Below are positions 51,737-59,092 of a DNA stretch of 64,000 nucleotides, in pieces; position 1 is the first letter of the stretch, and each line of letters opens with the position of its first letter. Source of the stretch: MM2 sp035460165 (lineage in GTDB: Bacteria > Pseudomonadota > Gammaproteobacteria > Burkholderiales > Methylophilaceae); assembly GCA_035460165.1 (NCBI GenBank), contig DATHWW010000011.1:87127-151126 (forward strand). Direction: 5' to 3'. The notes under the pieces are model-generated. The model ran no database searches. It saw only the letters and a program-made list of their open reading frames with translations, and was not told where the DNA came from. The position numbers and the translations under genes were made by a program.

Positions 51737-52120
51737 TTAATGCAGCACGCGCGGCATGGAGAGAGCAAAGGGAGGAATCGGCGTTTCGAACTGGGTACCG
51801 TCTTCCGCCGTCATCTGATAACTACCGTGCATCATGCCCACGGGCGTCGGCAATACGGTACCGCTGGTATATTGAAAATGCTCGCCCGGTTGCAGCAAGG
51901 GCTGCACTCCCACCACACCCAACCCGCGTACTTCCTGAATGTGTTCATTGGAATCGGTAATGACCCAATGACGGCTGATCAGTTGCGCAGCAACGTTGCC
52001 GGTATTGGTGATGGTGATGGTGTAAGAAAATACATAACGGCTCTGATCTTCATCGGATTGATCCGGCACAAACGCTGTTTCGACCGAGACCGAAAATTGA
52101 TACTGTTTATGCGAAGACAT
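51737..52120 (-). CDS. apaG: ApaG protein
   Basis: Protein of 127 residues with the ApaG fold: YQFSVSVETAFVPDQSDED, FSYTITITNTGNVAAQLISRHW, and GVVGVQPLLQPGEHFQYTSG, then GMMHGSYQM. Function remains poorly defined (linked to cobalt tolerance and Mg in gamma-proteobacteria). It precedes mltA in the same direction and follows thiG by 14 bases. Confidence 0.95.
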   Translation of the reverse strand: MSSHKQYQFSVSVETAFVPDQSDEDQSRYVFSYTITITNTGNVAAQLISRHWVITDSNEHIQEVRGLGVVGVQPLLQPGEHFQYTSGTVLPTPVGMMHGSYQMTAEDGTQFETPIPPFALSMPRVLH

Positions 52121-52134
52121 CGATAACGAACCTT

Positions 52135-52914
52135 TCAGGAGATCAAACCGGTTGTCGGTGAGCTGGGCGATGCAGAATAGAGTTTTTTCGGCATGCGTCC
52201 AGCAAGATATGCCTCACGTCCGGCCTCTACCGCTTTTTTCATGGCCGACGCCATCAGCACCGGATCTTTCGCCGCCGCGATAGCGGTATTCATCAGGATC
52301 CCATCGCAGCCCAGTTCCATCGCGATCGCCGCGTCGGACGCCGTTCCCACACCCGCATCCACCAGCACCGGCACCTTGGCGTTTTCGATGATGATCTGCA
52401 GGTTCCACGGATTAAGGATACCCATGCCCGAGCCAATCAGCGAGGCAAGCGGCATCACGGCGCAGCAGCCAATTTCTTCCAGTTGCTTGGCAATGATCGG
52501 ATCGTCGGAGGTATAGACCATCACATCGAAGCCCTCCTTGACCAGAATCTTGGCTGCCGCGATGGTTTCAACGACATTGGGATACAGCGTATGCGGATCG
52601 CCCAGCACCTCCAGCTTGACCAGCTTATGCCCGTCCAGCAATTCGCGGGCCAGTCGCAAGGTACGCACCGCATCCTCTGCACTGTAGCAACCCGCGGTGT
52701 TCGGCAGATAAGTAAATTGTTCGGGAGGTACGAAATCCAGCAATGACGGTTCACCGGCGTTCTGGCCGATATTGGTACGCCGAATCGCCACGGTGACGAT
52801 GCGTGCGCCACTGGCGTCGATAGCCGCACGTGTTTGTTCGAAATCCTTGTATTTGCCGGTCCCGACCAGCAGTCGCGAATCGTACGACTTGCCGGCAATA
52901 TTCAATGTATCCAT
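52135..52914 (-). CDS. thiG: Thiazole synthase ThiG
   Basis: TIM-barrel enzyme of 259 residues that builds the thiazole ring of thiamine using ThiS thiocarboxylate. ATG 52914 has AAGGA five bases upstream; TTG 52926 is in frame. Visible family motifs are VGTGKYKDFEQTRAA, KLEVLGDPHTLYPN with the Schiff-base Lys, VYTSDDPI and LVDAGVGTASDAAIAMELGCD. It partly overlaps the end of thiS in the region of its start. Confidence 0.94.
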   Translation of the reverse strand: MDTLNIAGKSYDSRLLVGTGKYKDFEQTRAAIDASGARIVTVAIRRTNIGQNAGEPSLLDFVPPEQFTYLPNTAGCYSAEDAVRTLRLARELLDGHKLVKLEVLGDPHTLYPNVVETIAAAKILVKEGFDVMVYTSDDPIIAKQLEEIGCCAVMPLASLIGSGMGILNPWNLQIIIENAKVPVLVDAGVGTASDAAIAMELGCDGILMNTAIAAAKDPVLMASAMKKAVEAGREAYLAGRMPKKLYSASPSSPTTGLIS

Positions 52915-52922
52915 GGTGTCCT

Positions 52923-53129
52923 TCAACCCCCGCCTACCGCACCGACGATTTCAAGCTTATCGCCCGTGATAAGTCCCGTTTCCGTAAATGCGGTGCGCGG
53001 CACGATCTCTCCGTTGCGCTCGACGGCGATGCGCTTGCCCTCCAGCCCCATACGACTGACCAGTTGGGCAACGGTAAAGTGCGTTTCTTCAAAAGTCCGG
53101 GTATTGCCGTTAATGGTGAGATTGATCAA
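52923..53129 (-). CDS. thiS: Sulfur-carrier protein ThiS
   Basis: Ubiquitin-like protein of about 68 residues ending in the required GG (GAVGGG). Key segments are LTINGNTRTF, VAQLVSRMGLEGKRIAVERN and FTETGLITGDKLEI. TTG 53129 fits family length and sequence (I-N-L-T-I-N-G start); TTG 53147 gives six more residues. Neither start has a clear ribosome-binding site. I found no TPP riboswitch upstream. The C terminus of ThiS is thiocarboxylated and supplies sulfur to ThiG. Confidence 0.88.
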   Translation of the reverse strand: MINLTINGNTRTFEETHFTVAQLVSRMGLEGKRIAVERNGEIVPRTAFTETGLITGDKLEIVGAVGGG

Positions 53130-53287
53130 TTGTGTGTATGCAATCAATTCTAGTAAAATCGATGGCGCTGCAACTCCAATGCGCCGCCTGATAAATGTAG
53201 CTTCAGGTTGAATATTATAGCGGGTTGGATGGTGTTTTCGGTATCGGGTTCATTGCCGCCGGACATTTTGCAAGCGCATCGCTGCAA

Positions 53288-53361
53288 GCGGGTGTAGTTC
53301 AATGGCAGAACATTTGCTTCCCAAGCAAAATACGCGGGTTCGATTCCCGTCACCCGCTCCA
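53288..53361 (+). tRNA. tRNA-Gly (CCC)
   Basis: 74 bases: acceptor GCGGGTG/CACCCGC, anticodon loop TTCCCAA (anticodon CCC), T-arm GGGTTCGATTCCC, discriminator T and encoded CCA. It is the same isoacceptor form as E. coli glyU. Confidence 0.95.
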
Positions 53362-53408
53362 CCTTCAGGATTATTTCGATTCAATGCGTGTGAATGTCGA
53401 CTGAAAAG

Positions 53409-53482
53409 TGCGGCATACACGACTCGAACGTGTGACCTACGGCTTAGAAGGCCGTTGCTCTATCCAGCTGAGCTAATGCCGC
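53409..53482 (-). tRNA. tRNA-Arg (TCT)
   Basis: Minus-strand cloverleaf of 74 bases: acceptor GCGGCAT/ATGCCGC with discriminator A, anticodon loop CTTCTAA (anticodon TCT), T-arm with ACGTTCGAGTCGTGT. CCA is not encoded (CTT follows), unlike the tRNA-Gly and tRNA-Pro neighbours. Confidence 0.95.
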
Positions 53483-53564
53483 ATCGGGCGAATGGAGGCA
53501 TGTGCATGCCAGTTTCTTGCTAAGAAGTACTGATTACGACCACTCTTGAATCAGACTGAGAAAG

Positions 53565-53641
53565 TGGTCGGGGTGGAGAGATTCGAACTCCCGACATCCT
53601 GCTCCCAAAGCAGGCGCGCTACCAGGCTACGCTACACCCCG
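53565..53641 (-). tRNA. tRNA-Pro (TGG)
   Basis: Minus-strand cloverleaf of 77 bases: acceptor CGGGGTG/CACCCCG, anticodon loop TTTGGGA (anticodon TGG), T-arm GGAGTTCGAATCTC, discriminator A and encoded CCA. Confidence 0.96.
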
Positions 53642-53690
53642 AGGGGATGCAACTATACGCAATCCAAATCGTCCGGTCAATTTAATCTGA

Positions 53691-53696
53691 TAAAAT
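53691..53696 (+). promoter_or_regulatory. Possible -10 box of folD
   Basis: TAAAAT (5 of 6) 28 bases before ATG 53725; the -35 region is weak. No obvious ribosome-binding site precedes folD. Confidence 0.35.
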
Positions 53697-53724
53697 AGAC
53701 ACCCTCCTGAAAACTAGAATTCAT

Positions 53725-54591
53725 ATGGCAGCAGAAATCCTCAACGGCAAGCTACTTTCTGAAAAACTGCTGGGCGATCTCAAGCAGCGCATCGAACAGC
53801 GTCTTGCCGAAGGGCGGCGCGCACCCTGCCTTGCGGTGATCCTCGTCGGCGACAGTCCCGCCTCGACCATCTATGTTGCCAACAAACGTCGCTCATGCGA
53901 ACAAGCCGGCATGCGCTCGCTCTCATACAATCTCCCTGACGATACCAGCGAAGCCAAACTGCTGAATCTGGTCGATGAGCTCAACGCCGACGCATCCGTA
54001 GATGGCATCCTGGTTCAACTGCCGCTTCCGCCGCAAATCAATGCGGAGCGCGTGATCGAACGCATCGATCCGCTCAAGGATGTGGATGGCTTCCATCCCT
54101 ACAATGTCGGCCGATTAGCCCTGCGCATGCCACTGCTGCGGCCATGCACGCCGCGCGGCATCATGACCATGCTGCAAAGCCTGAACATCGACCTCAAGGG
54201 CCTCAATGCCGTCATCGTCGGCGCCTCCAACATCGTCGGTCGACCGATGTCGCTCGAATTGTTGCTTGCCGGCTGCACCGTCACGACTTGCCACCGCTTT
54301 ACCCGCAACCTTTCCGATGTCGTTGCCAATGCAGACCTGCTGGTTGTTGCCGTTGGAAAACCCGGCTTCATCCCCGGCGCATGGATCAAGCCGGGCGCGA
54401 TTGTGATCGACGTCGGCATCAACCGCCTTGAATCCGGCAAGATTTGCGGCGACGTTCAATTCGACAGCGCCAGCGAGCGCGCCGCCTGGATCACACCGGT
54501 CCCCGGCGGAGTCGGCCCGATGACCGTTGCCACCCTGATGGAAAACACATTTGACGCCCTGGAAACGCGGGAAAATTTGCAGCAGGCCTGA
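53725..54591 (+). CDS. folD: FolD bifunctional methylene-THF dehydrogenase/cyclohydrolase
   Basis: Enzyme of 288 residues that interconverts 5,10-methylene-, methenyl- and 10-formyl-THF with NADP. It has the catalytic Tyr/Lys segment STIYVANKRRSCEQAG, ILVQLPLPPQI, DVDGFHPYNVGRL, and the nucleotide-binding segment GASNIVGRPMSLELL. The closing ITPVPGGVGPMTVATLMENT is the standard family signature. It is single-gene by position, 92 bases before dksA. Confidence 0.96.
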   Translation: MAAEILNGKLLSEKLLGDLKQRIEQRLAEGRRAPCLAVILVGDSPASTIYVANKRRSCEQAGMRSLSYNLPDDTSEAKLLNLVDELNADASVDGILVQLPLPPQINAERVIERIDPLKDVDGFHPYNVGRLALRMPLLRPCTPRGIMTMLQSLNIDLKGLNAVIVGASNIVGRPMSLELLLAGCTVTTCHRFTRNLSDVVANADLLVVAVGKPGFIPGAWIKPGAIVIDVGINRLESGKICGDVQFDSASERAAWITPVPGGVGPMTVATLMENTFDALETRENLQQA

Positions 54592-54683
54592 TTTTATCTG
54601 CTAGACATATTTTTCAATCGTAGTAAACTTGCGCCTGCTCTAACTTTCTGCTATCGAAAGATGGCTAACATCTACGAGTTCAC

Positions 54684-55103
54684 ATGACAGAAGTAATCAA
54701 GCCCTTTACTCCGTACGTGGCCAAAGCCGACGAAGAGTATATGAACGCCACGCAACTGGATCATTTCCGTAAGATCCTGAATGCCTGGAAGGCCGAGCTG
54801 AGCCTGGATATTGACCGCACCGTGCATACAATGCAGGACGAAGTCACCATGTTTGCCGACCCGAATGATCGCGCCAGCCAGGAATCCGACATGGCCTTGG
54901 AATTGCGTAATCGCGACCGCGAGCGCAAGCTGATCAAGAAAATCGACGAAACCCTGAACAAAATCAATGAGCAAGACTACGGCTACTGCGAAAGCTGCGG
55001 CGTGGAAATCGGCCTGAAGCGCCTTGAAGCGCGTCCGACAGCCACACTGTGCATTGACTGCAAGACGCTCGATGAAATCCGCGAGAAACAAGTCGCCAAG
55101 TAA
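54684..55103 (+). CDS. dksA: RNA polymerase-binding transcription factor DksA
   Basis: Protein of 139 residues. A coiled coil carries the acidic tip motif DPNDRASQE (DxxDxA), needed for action in the polymerase secondary channel. The zinc finger is CESC-x17-CIDC. It works with ppGpp in the stringent response. It is about a dozen residues shorter than E. coli DksA, mainly at the N terminus. A terminator follows at 55128-55155. Confidence 0.95.
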   Translation: MTEVIKPFTPYVAKADEEYMNATQLDHFRKILNAWKAELSLDIDRTVHTMQDEVTMFADPNDRASQESDMALELRNRDRERKLIKKIDETLNKINEQDYGYCESCGVEIGLKRLEARPTATLCIDCKTLDEIREKQVAK

Positions 55104-55127
55104 AGACTTACCGCTCGCATTCAGTAA

Positions 55128-55155
55128 TGAAAAAAGCCGCTAATAGCGGCTTTTT
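55128..55155 (+). terminator. Terminator after dksA
   Basis: Stem AAAAAAGCCGCTA/TAGCGGCTTTTTT with a T run, 25 bases after the dksA stop. Confidence 0.9.
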
Positions 55156-55193
55156 TCATATCCTTACTTCGCCTTATACATTGCAGCAGTTAT

Positions 55194-55227
55194 AAAAAAA
55201 GCCGGATAACCTGAGTTATCCGGCTTT
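55194..55227 (-). terminator. Terminator after pnp
   Basis: Stem of AAAGCCGGATAAC with its complement around a short loop; the minus strand continues with TTTTTTTAT, so it ends the pnp transcript. Confidence 0.88.
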
Positions 55228-55252
55228 GTAGCACTGCGGCTTTAGCAAGTAG

Positions 55253-57376
55253 TTATTCTTGCTCTGCGGGTGCCTTAGGTTCTGCAGCAGGCGCATCCAG
55301 CAGCGCCTTCATGGATAGGCGCACACGGCCGCGGTCGTCCACTTCCAACACCTTAACCTTGACCTGCTGGCCTTCCTTCAGGAAGTCAGCCACGTTGTTG
55401 ACGCGCTGGTGCGCGATCTGGGAAATGTGTACCAGACCATCCTTGCCAGGCAGCAAGGAAACGATTGCGCCGATATCCAGCAACTTCAACACAGTGCCTT
55501 CATAAATCTGGCCCACTTCAACTTCAGCAGTAATCAGCTCGATACGCTTCTTGGCTTCTTCACCAGCCTCGGCATTCACGCAACCGATCTTGATGGTGCC
55601 GTCGTCATCAATGTCGATGGTGGTGCCAGTCTCTTCGGTCAGCGCACGAATGACCGCGCCGCCCTTGCCGATCACGTCGCGGATCTTCTCCGGATTGATC
55701 TTCATGGTGATGATGCGGGGTGCGAAAGCGGAAAGCTCATCGCGCGAATGATCCATCGCCTGCTTCATCAGGCCGAGGATATGCATGCGGCCTTCCTTGG
55801 CTTGAGCCAGCGCAACTTTCATGATCTCGGCAGTGATGCCGGTAATCTTGATGTCCATTTGCAGCGCGGTGATACCCTCGTCCGTACCGGCCACCTTGAA
55901 GTCCATGTCACCCAGGTGATCTTCATCGCCCAGGATGTCGGTCAGCACTGCAAAACGGTTGCCCTCCTTGATCAGGCCCATTGCGATACCCGCAACGTGC
56001 GCCTTGACCGGAACGCCGGCGTCCATCAGTGCCAGACAGCCACCGCAAACGGAAGCCATGGAACTGGAACCATTGGACTCAGTGATCTCGGACACCACGC
56101 GAATGGTGTAGCCGAATTCTTCCTGGCTCGGCAGCGCGGCCAGCAGCGCACGCTTGGCCAGACGACCGTGACCGATTTCACGGCGCTTCGGCGTACCGAC
56201 GCGGCCGGTTTCGCCAGTTGCATACGGAGGCATGTTGTAGTGCAGCATGAAGCGGTCGTGGTACTCGCCCTGCAGCGCGTCGATGATTTGCTCGTCACGG
56301 CCGGTGCCCAGCGTAGCGACAACCAGTGCCTGCGTTTCACCACGGGTAAACAGCGCGGAACCGTGAGTACGCGGCAGTACGCCGGTACGGATGCTGATCG
56401 GACGCACGGTACGCGTATCACGACCGTCAATACGCGGCTCGCCATTCAGGATCTGGCTACGCACCACGTTGGCTTCCAGCTTGAACAGTGCATCTTTGAT
56501 CTGGTTAGCAGCGTTGGTGTCGGTTTCCTCCGTAATCATTTCGCCCAGTACGCGCGACTTGATTTCGTCGAGTTTGCTGGAACGCGCCTGCTTGGACTTG
56601 ATTTGGTAGGCTTCGTTGATATCGTTGGCAGCCAGTGCTGTGAGCTTCTCGACCATGGCAGCGTCGGTTTCCGGCGGAACCCAGTTCCACGGTTCCTTGC
56701 CGACTTCCGCAGCGAGCTCGTTGATCATGTTGATCACGGCCTGCATTTGCTGATGACCGTAAACCACAGCGCCCAGCATCACGTCTTCCGACAGCTGCTT
56801 GGCTTCGGATTCAACCATCAGCACGGCGCTGTCGGTTGCGGCAACCACCAGATCAAGCTCGGTTTCTTCCAGCTCCGACTTGGTCGGATTAAGCACATAC
56901 TCGCCATTCATGTAAGCGACGCGTGCGGCACCGATCGGACCATAAAAAGGAATACCGGAAATTGCGAGCGCAGCGGAAGCGCCAATAATGGCCGGAATGT
57001 CGGAATCAATTTCGTTATCGGACGACATCACGGTCGCGACGATCTGCACTTCGTTGTAGAAGGCTTCCGGGAACAGCGGGCGCAACGGACGGTCGATCAG
57101 GCGCGAGGTCAGAGTTTCCTTTTCGGAAGGACGGCCTTCACGCTTGAAAAAACCGCCGGGGATCTTGCCAGCGGCATAGGTACGTTCCTGATAATCCACG
57201 GTAAGCGGGAAAAAATCCTGACCTGGCTTCACTTCGGTCTTGCCGACCACGGTCACCAGAACCACGGTGTCATCAAGGCTGACCAGTACGGCGCCGTCGG
57301 CCTGACGGGCGATTTCGCCGGTTTCCAGCGTCAGCTGATGCCGGCCGTAAGAGATGGTTTTTTTGATTGCTTTCAC
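55253..57376 (-). CDS. pnp: Polynucleotide phosphorylase
   Basis: 3'-5' phosphorolytic exoribonuclease of 707 residues. Two RNase PH domains (about 5-225 and 310-540, with RTHGSALFTRGETQALVVAT and GEYHDRFMLHYNMPP), an alpha domain between, then KH (RDVIGKGGAVIRALTEETG) and S1 (YEGTVLKLLDIGAIVSLLPG) domains. The start is a GTG with AAGGA nine bases upstream, and a long hairpin lies in the gap after rpsO. It closes the nusA-rpsO-pnp series. Autoregulation through the leader hairpin is known in E. coli and likely here. Confidence 0.97.
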   Translation of the reverse strand: MKAIKKTISYGRHQLTLETGEIARQADGAVLVSLDDTVVLVTVVGKTEVKPGQDFFPLTVDYQERTYAAGKIPGGFFKREGRPSEKETLTSRLIDRPLRPLFPEAFYNEVQIVATVMSSDNEIDSDIPAIIGASAALAISGIPFYGPIGAARVAYMNGEYVLNPTKSELEETELDLVVAATDSAVLMVESEAKQLSEDVMLGAVVYGHQQMQAVINMINELAAEVGKEPWNWVPPETDAAMVEKLTALAANDINEAYQIKSKQARSSKLDEIKSRVLGEMITEETDTNAANQIKDALFKLEANVVRSQILNGEPRIDGRDTRTVRPISIRTGVLPRTHGSALFTRGETQALVVATLGTGRDEQIIDALQGEYHDRFMLHYNMPPYATGETGRVGTPKRREIGHGRLAKRALLAALPSQEEFGYTIRVVSEITESNGSSSMASVCGGCLALMDAGVPVKAHVAGIAMGLIKEGNRFAVLTDILGDEDHLGDMDFKVAGTDEGITALQMDIKITGITAEIMKVALAQAKEGRMHILGLMKQAMDHSRDELSAFAPRIITMKINPEKIRDVIGKGGAVIRALTEETGTTIDIDDDGTIKIGCVNAEAGEEAKKRIELITAEVEVGQIYEGTVLKLLDIGAIVSLLPGKDGLVHISQIAHQRVNNVADFLKEGQQVKVKVLEVDDRGRVRLSMKALLDAPAAEPKAPAEQE

Positions 57377-57397
57377 GACGTTACGTCCTTTTTAAAT

Positions 57398-57450
57398 GAA
57401 AATAAGCCGACAAGCGCTGCGTTTCCGCATGCTTTCGGCTTATTTTTGTG
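57398..57450 (-). promoter_or_regulatory. rpsO-pnp intergenic hairpin
   Basis: On the minus strand AAATAAGCCG and CGGCTTATTT enclose a further internal pairing region between the rpsO stop and pnp GTG. It resembles the E. coli rpsO terminator / RNase III target used for pnp autocontrol. Confidence 0.6.
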
Positions 57451-57463
57451 AATACTCCAGAGA

Positions 57464-57733
57464 TTACTTGCGCAGGCCGAGGCGTGCGATCAGGCTGCGA
57501 TAGCGATCGGCATTCTTGCGCTTGAGGTAATCGAGCAGCTTGCGGCGTTGGCTAACCAGGGCCAGCAGTCCGCGACGGGAGTGGTGATCCTTGGCATTTA
57601 CCTTGAAATGTTCGGTCAAGGTGCTGATACGGCTGGTCAGAAGAGCCACTTGCACTTCCGGGGAACCGGTGTCGTTTTCACCTTGTTTAAATTCGCCAAT
57701 AAGCCTGGCTGTTTCAGCAGTCGTAATGGACAT
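57464..57733 (-). CDS. rpsO: 30S ribosomal protein S15
   Basis: Ribosomal protein of 89 residues, the standard length, with the signatures GSPEVQVALLTSRI, HFKVNAKDHHSRRGLLALV and RRKLLDYLKRKNADRY. It binds 16S rRNA in platform assembly. Confidence 0.98.
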   Translation of the reverse strand: MSITTAETARLIGEFKQGENDTGSPEVQVALLTSRISTLTEHFKVNAKDHHSRRGLLALVSQRRKLLDYLKRKNADRYRSLIARLGLRK

Positions 57734-57804
57734 TCTTTTCTCCTAATCTTGAACCGCGCATTCTAACTCTAAATTGAATATATTAACAAGGTGTTAATCG
57801 TTTT

Positions 57805-58716
57805 TTACTGCTTTTCTTGTGTCTGGAGCAATCGCCGCGGTGCGATCTTTCCATCCGGCATGACTTCGCCCAGGCCAAGAAAGCGCTGGTCATTACCATA
57901 TAAACGTACATCGCCCAGCGGCTGCTTCCCAGGTTGCCATACCGACTGGCCCCGACAAAGATAAAATGCACTATCGTCATCCAGCATTACTTGCGGCAAA
58001 TCCATGACCAAGCAATCCGCCGCGAGAAGACGCGCATCACGCACATCGATCGACATCACCTCCAGTTGCTCAAGCGTTACCGCCTTCGACAAATCGAAAC
58101 CGCCCGTCACCAGACGACGCAGTTGCGTCAAATAAGCTCCACAGCCCAATGCCTTGCCGATATCCTCGGCCAACGTCCTGATATAGGTTCCTTTGCTGCA
58201 TGAAACCTCAATCCTGGCATATGGCACGGCAAGCTCTAAAAGCGCAATCCGGCGTATTGTTACCGTCCGGGCCGGCCGCTCGATTTCCACACCGGCGCGC
58301 GCGTATTCGTATAAGGCTTTGCCCTGATGCTTGAGGGCGGAGTACATCGGCGGAACCTGCTCTATTTCGCCGACAAAAGTCTGCAGAACTTCCTCGATTT
58401 GCTCGCGCGTGACGTTGACTTCACCCGTCGCAGCAATCGCCCCCTCTGTATCGCCAGTTGTGCTTATGGCGCCCAGGCACAGAGTTGCGGAATAGGTCTT
58501 GTCCGCATCGAGTAGATAATGGGAAAACTTGGTAGCTTCGCCGAAGCATACCGGCAAGAGTCCCGTCGCGAACGGATCAAGACTGCCGGTATGGCCCGCT
58601 TTGGCTGCCGTATAAAGACGTTTCGCCTGCTGCAAGGCCTGGTTGGAAGAAAGCCCGACCGGCTTGTCCAACAGCAAAACGCCGTCTACCGGCCGTTTGA
58701 TACGCTTGAACTGCAC
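57805..58716 (-). CDS. truB: tRNA pseudouridine-55 synthase TruB
   Basis: Enzyme of about 303 residues from GTG 58716 (V-Q-F-K-R start), 7 bases after the rbfA stop. The catalytic Asp is in AGHTGSLDPFATGLLPVCFG. C-terminal PUA-like part included (LCRGQSVWQPGKQ). It makes psi55 in the T-loop of tRNAs. A longer in-frame extension would overlap rbfA and is not supported. Confidence 0.95.
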   Translation of the reverse strand: MQFKRIKRPVDGVLLLDKPVGLSSNQALQQAKRLYTAAKAGHTGSLDPFATGLLPVCFGEATKFSHYLLDADKTYSATLCLGAISTTGDTEGAIAATGEVNVTREQIEEVLQTFVGEIEQVPPMYSALKHQGKALYEYARAGVEIERPARTVTIRRIALLELAVPYARIEVSCSKGTYIRTLAEDIGKALGCGAYLTQLRRLVTGGFDLSKAVTLEQLEVMSIDVRDARLLAADCLVMDLPQVMLDDDSAFYLCRGQSVWQPGKQPLGDVRLYGNDQRFLGLGEVMPDGKIAPRRLLQTQEKQ

Positions 58717-58723
58717 CTGAAAA

Positions 58724-59092
58724 TCAGTTTTCTTCGGAGTCAGACTTGTTGTCCTGCGCAATGGCATCGTCGATAAGACGCGACAGGCGCATGCCGCGCT
58801 CGATGGAGGCATCGTAGACGAAGTGCAACTGCGGCACGGTGCGCATCAGCATGCGCTGCGAAAGCTGGCTACGCAGAAAGCCCGCTGCCTTTTCCAAACC
58901 CTTTTGCAGTTCCGCAGAACCTTCGGTCGAACTGTAGTAAACCTTGGCGTGCGCCAGATCACCCGTCACCTCGACTTCGGTGACGGTAACCATGGATACG
59001 CGCGGATCCTTGACCTCGAATTGCAGTAAATCAGCCAGTTCGCGCTGGATCTGCTCGGCGACGCGCTGGCTTCTGGCGAACTCTTTAGCCAT
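58724..59092 (-). CDS. rbfA: Ribosome-binding factor A
   Basis: KH-fold 30S assembly factor of 122 residues (RVAEQIQRELADLLQFEVKD, VTEVEVTGDLAHAKVYYS, MRTVPQLHFVYDASIERGMR). The ATG overlaps the infB stop by one base (TAATG). Confidence 0.96.
   Translation of the reverse strand: MAKEFARSQRVAEQIQRELADLLQFEVKDPRVSMVTVTEVEVTGDLAHAKVYYSSTEGSAELQKGLEKAAGFLRSQLSQRMLMRTVPQLHFVYDASIERGMRLSRLIDDAIAQDNKSDSEEN

Noticed and set aside
53150..53290. Possible TPP riboswitch before thiS
   Set aside because: I searched the minus strand for the CTGAGA core of the thi-box and did not find it; only a TATAAT and a short GGCGC/GCGCC dyad are present.
55409..57451. A long open plus-strand frame opposite pnp
   Set aside because: PNPase on the minus strand has full domain signatures; the opposite frame is a shadow.
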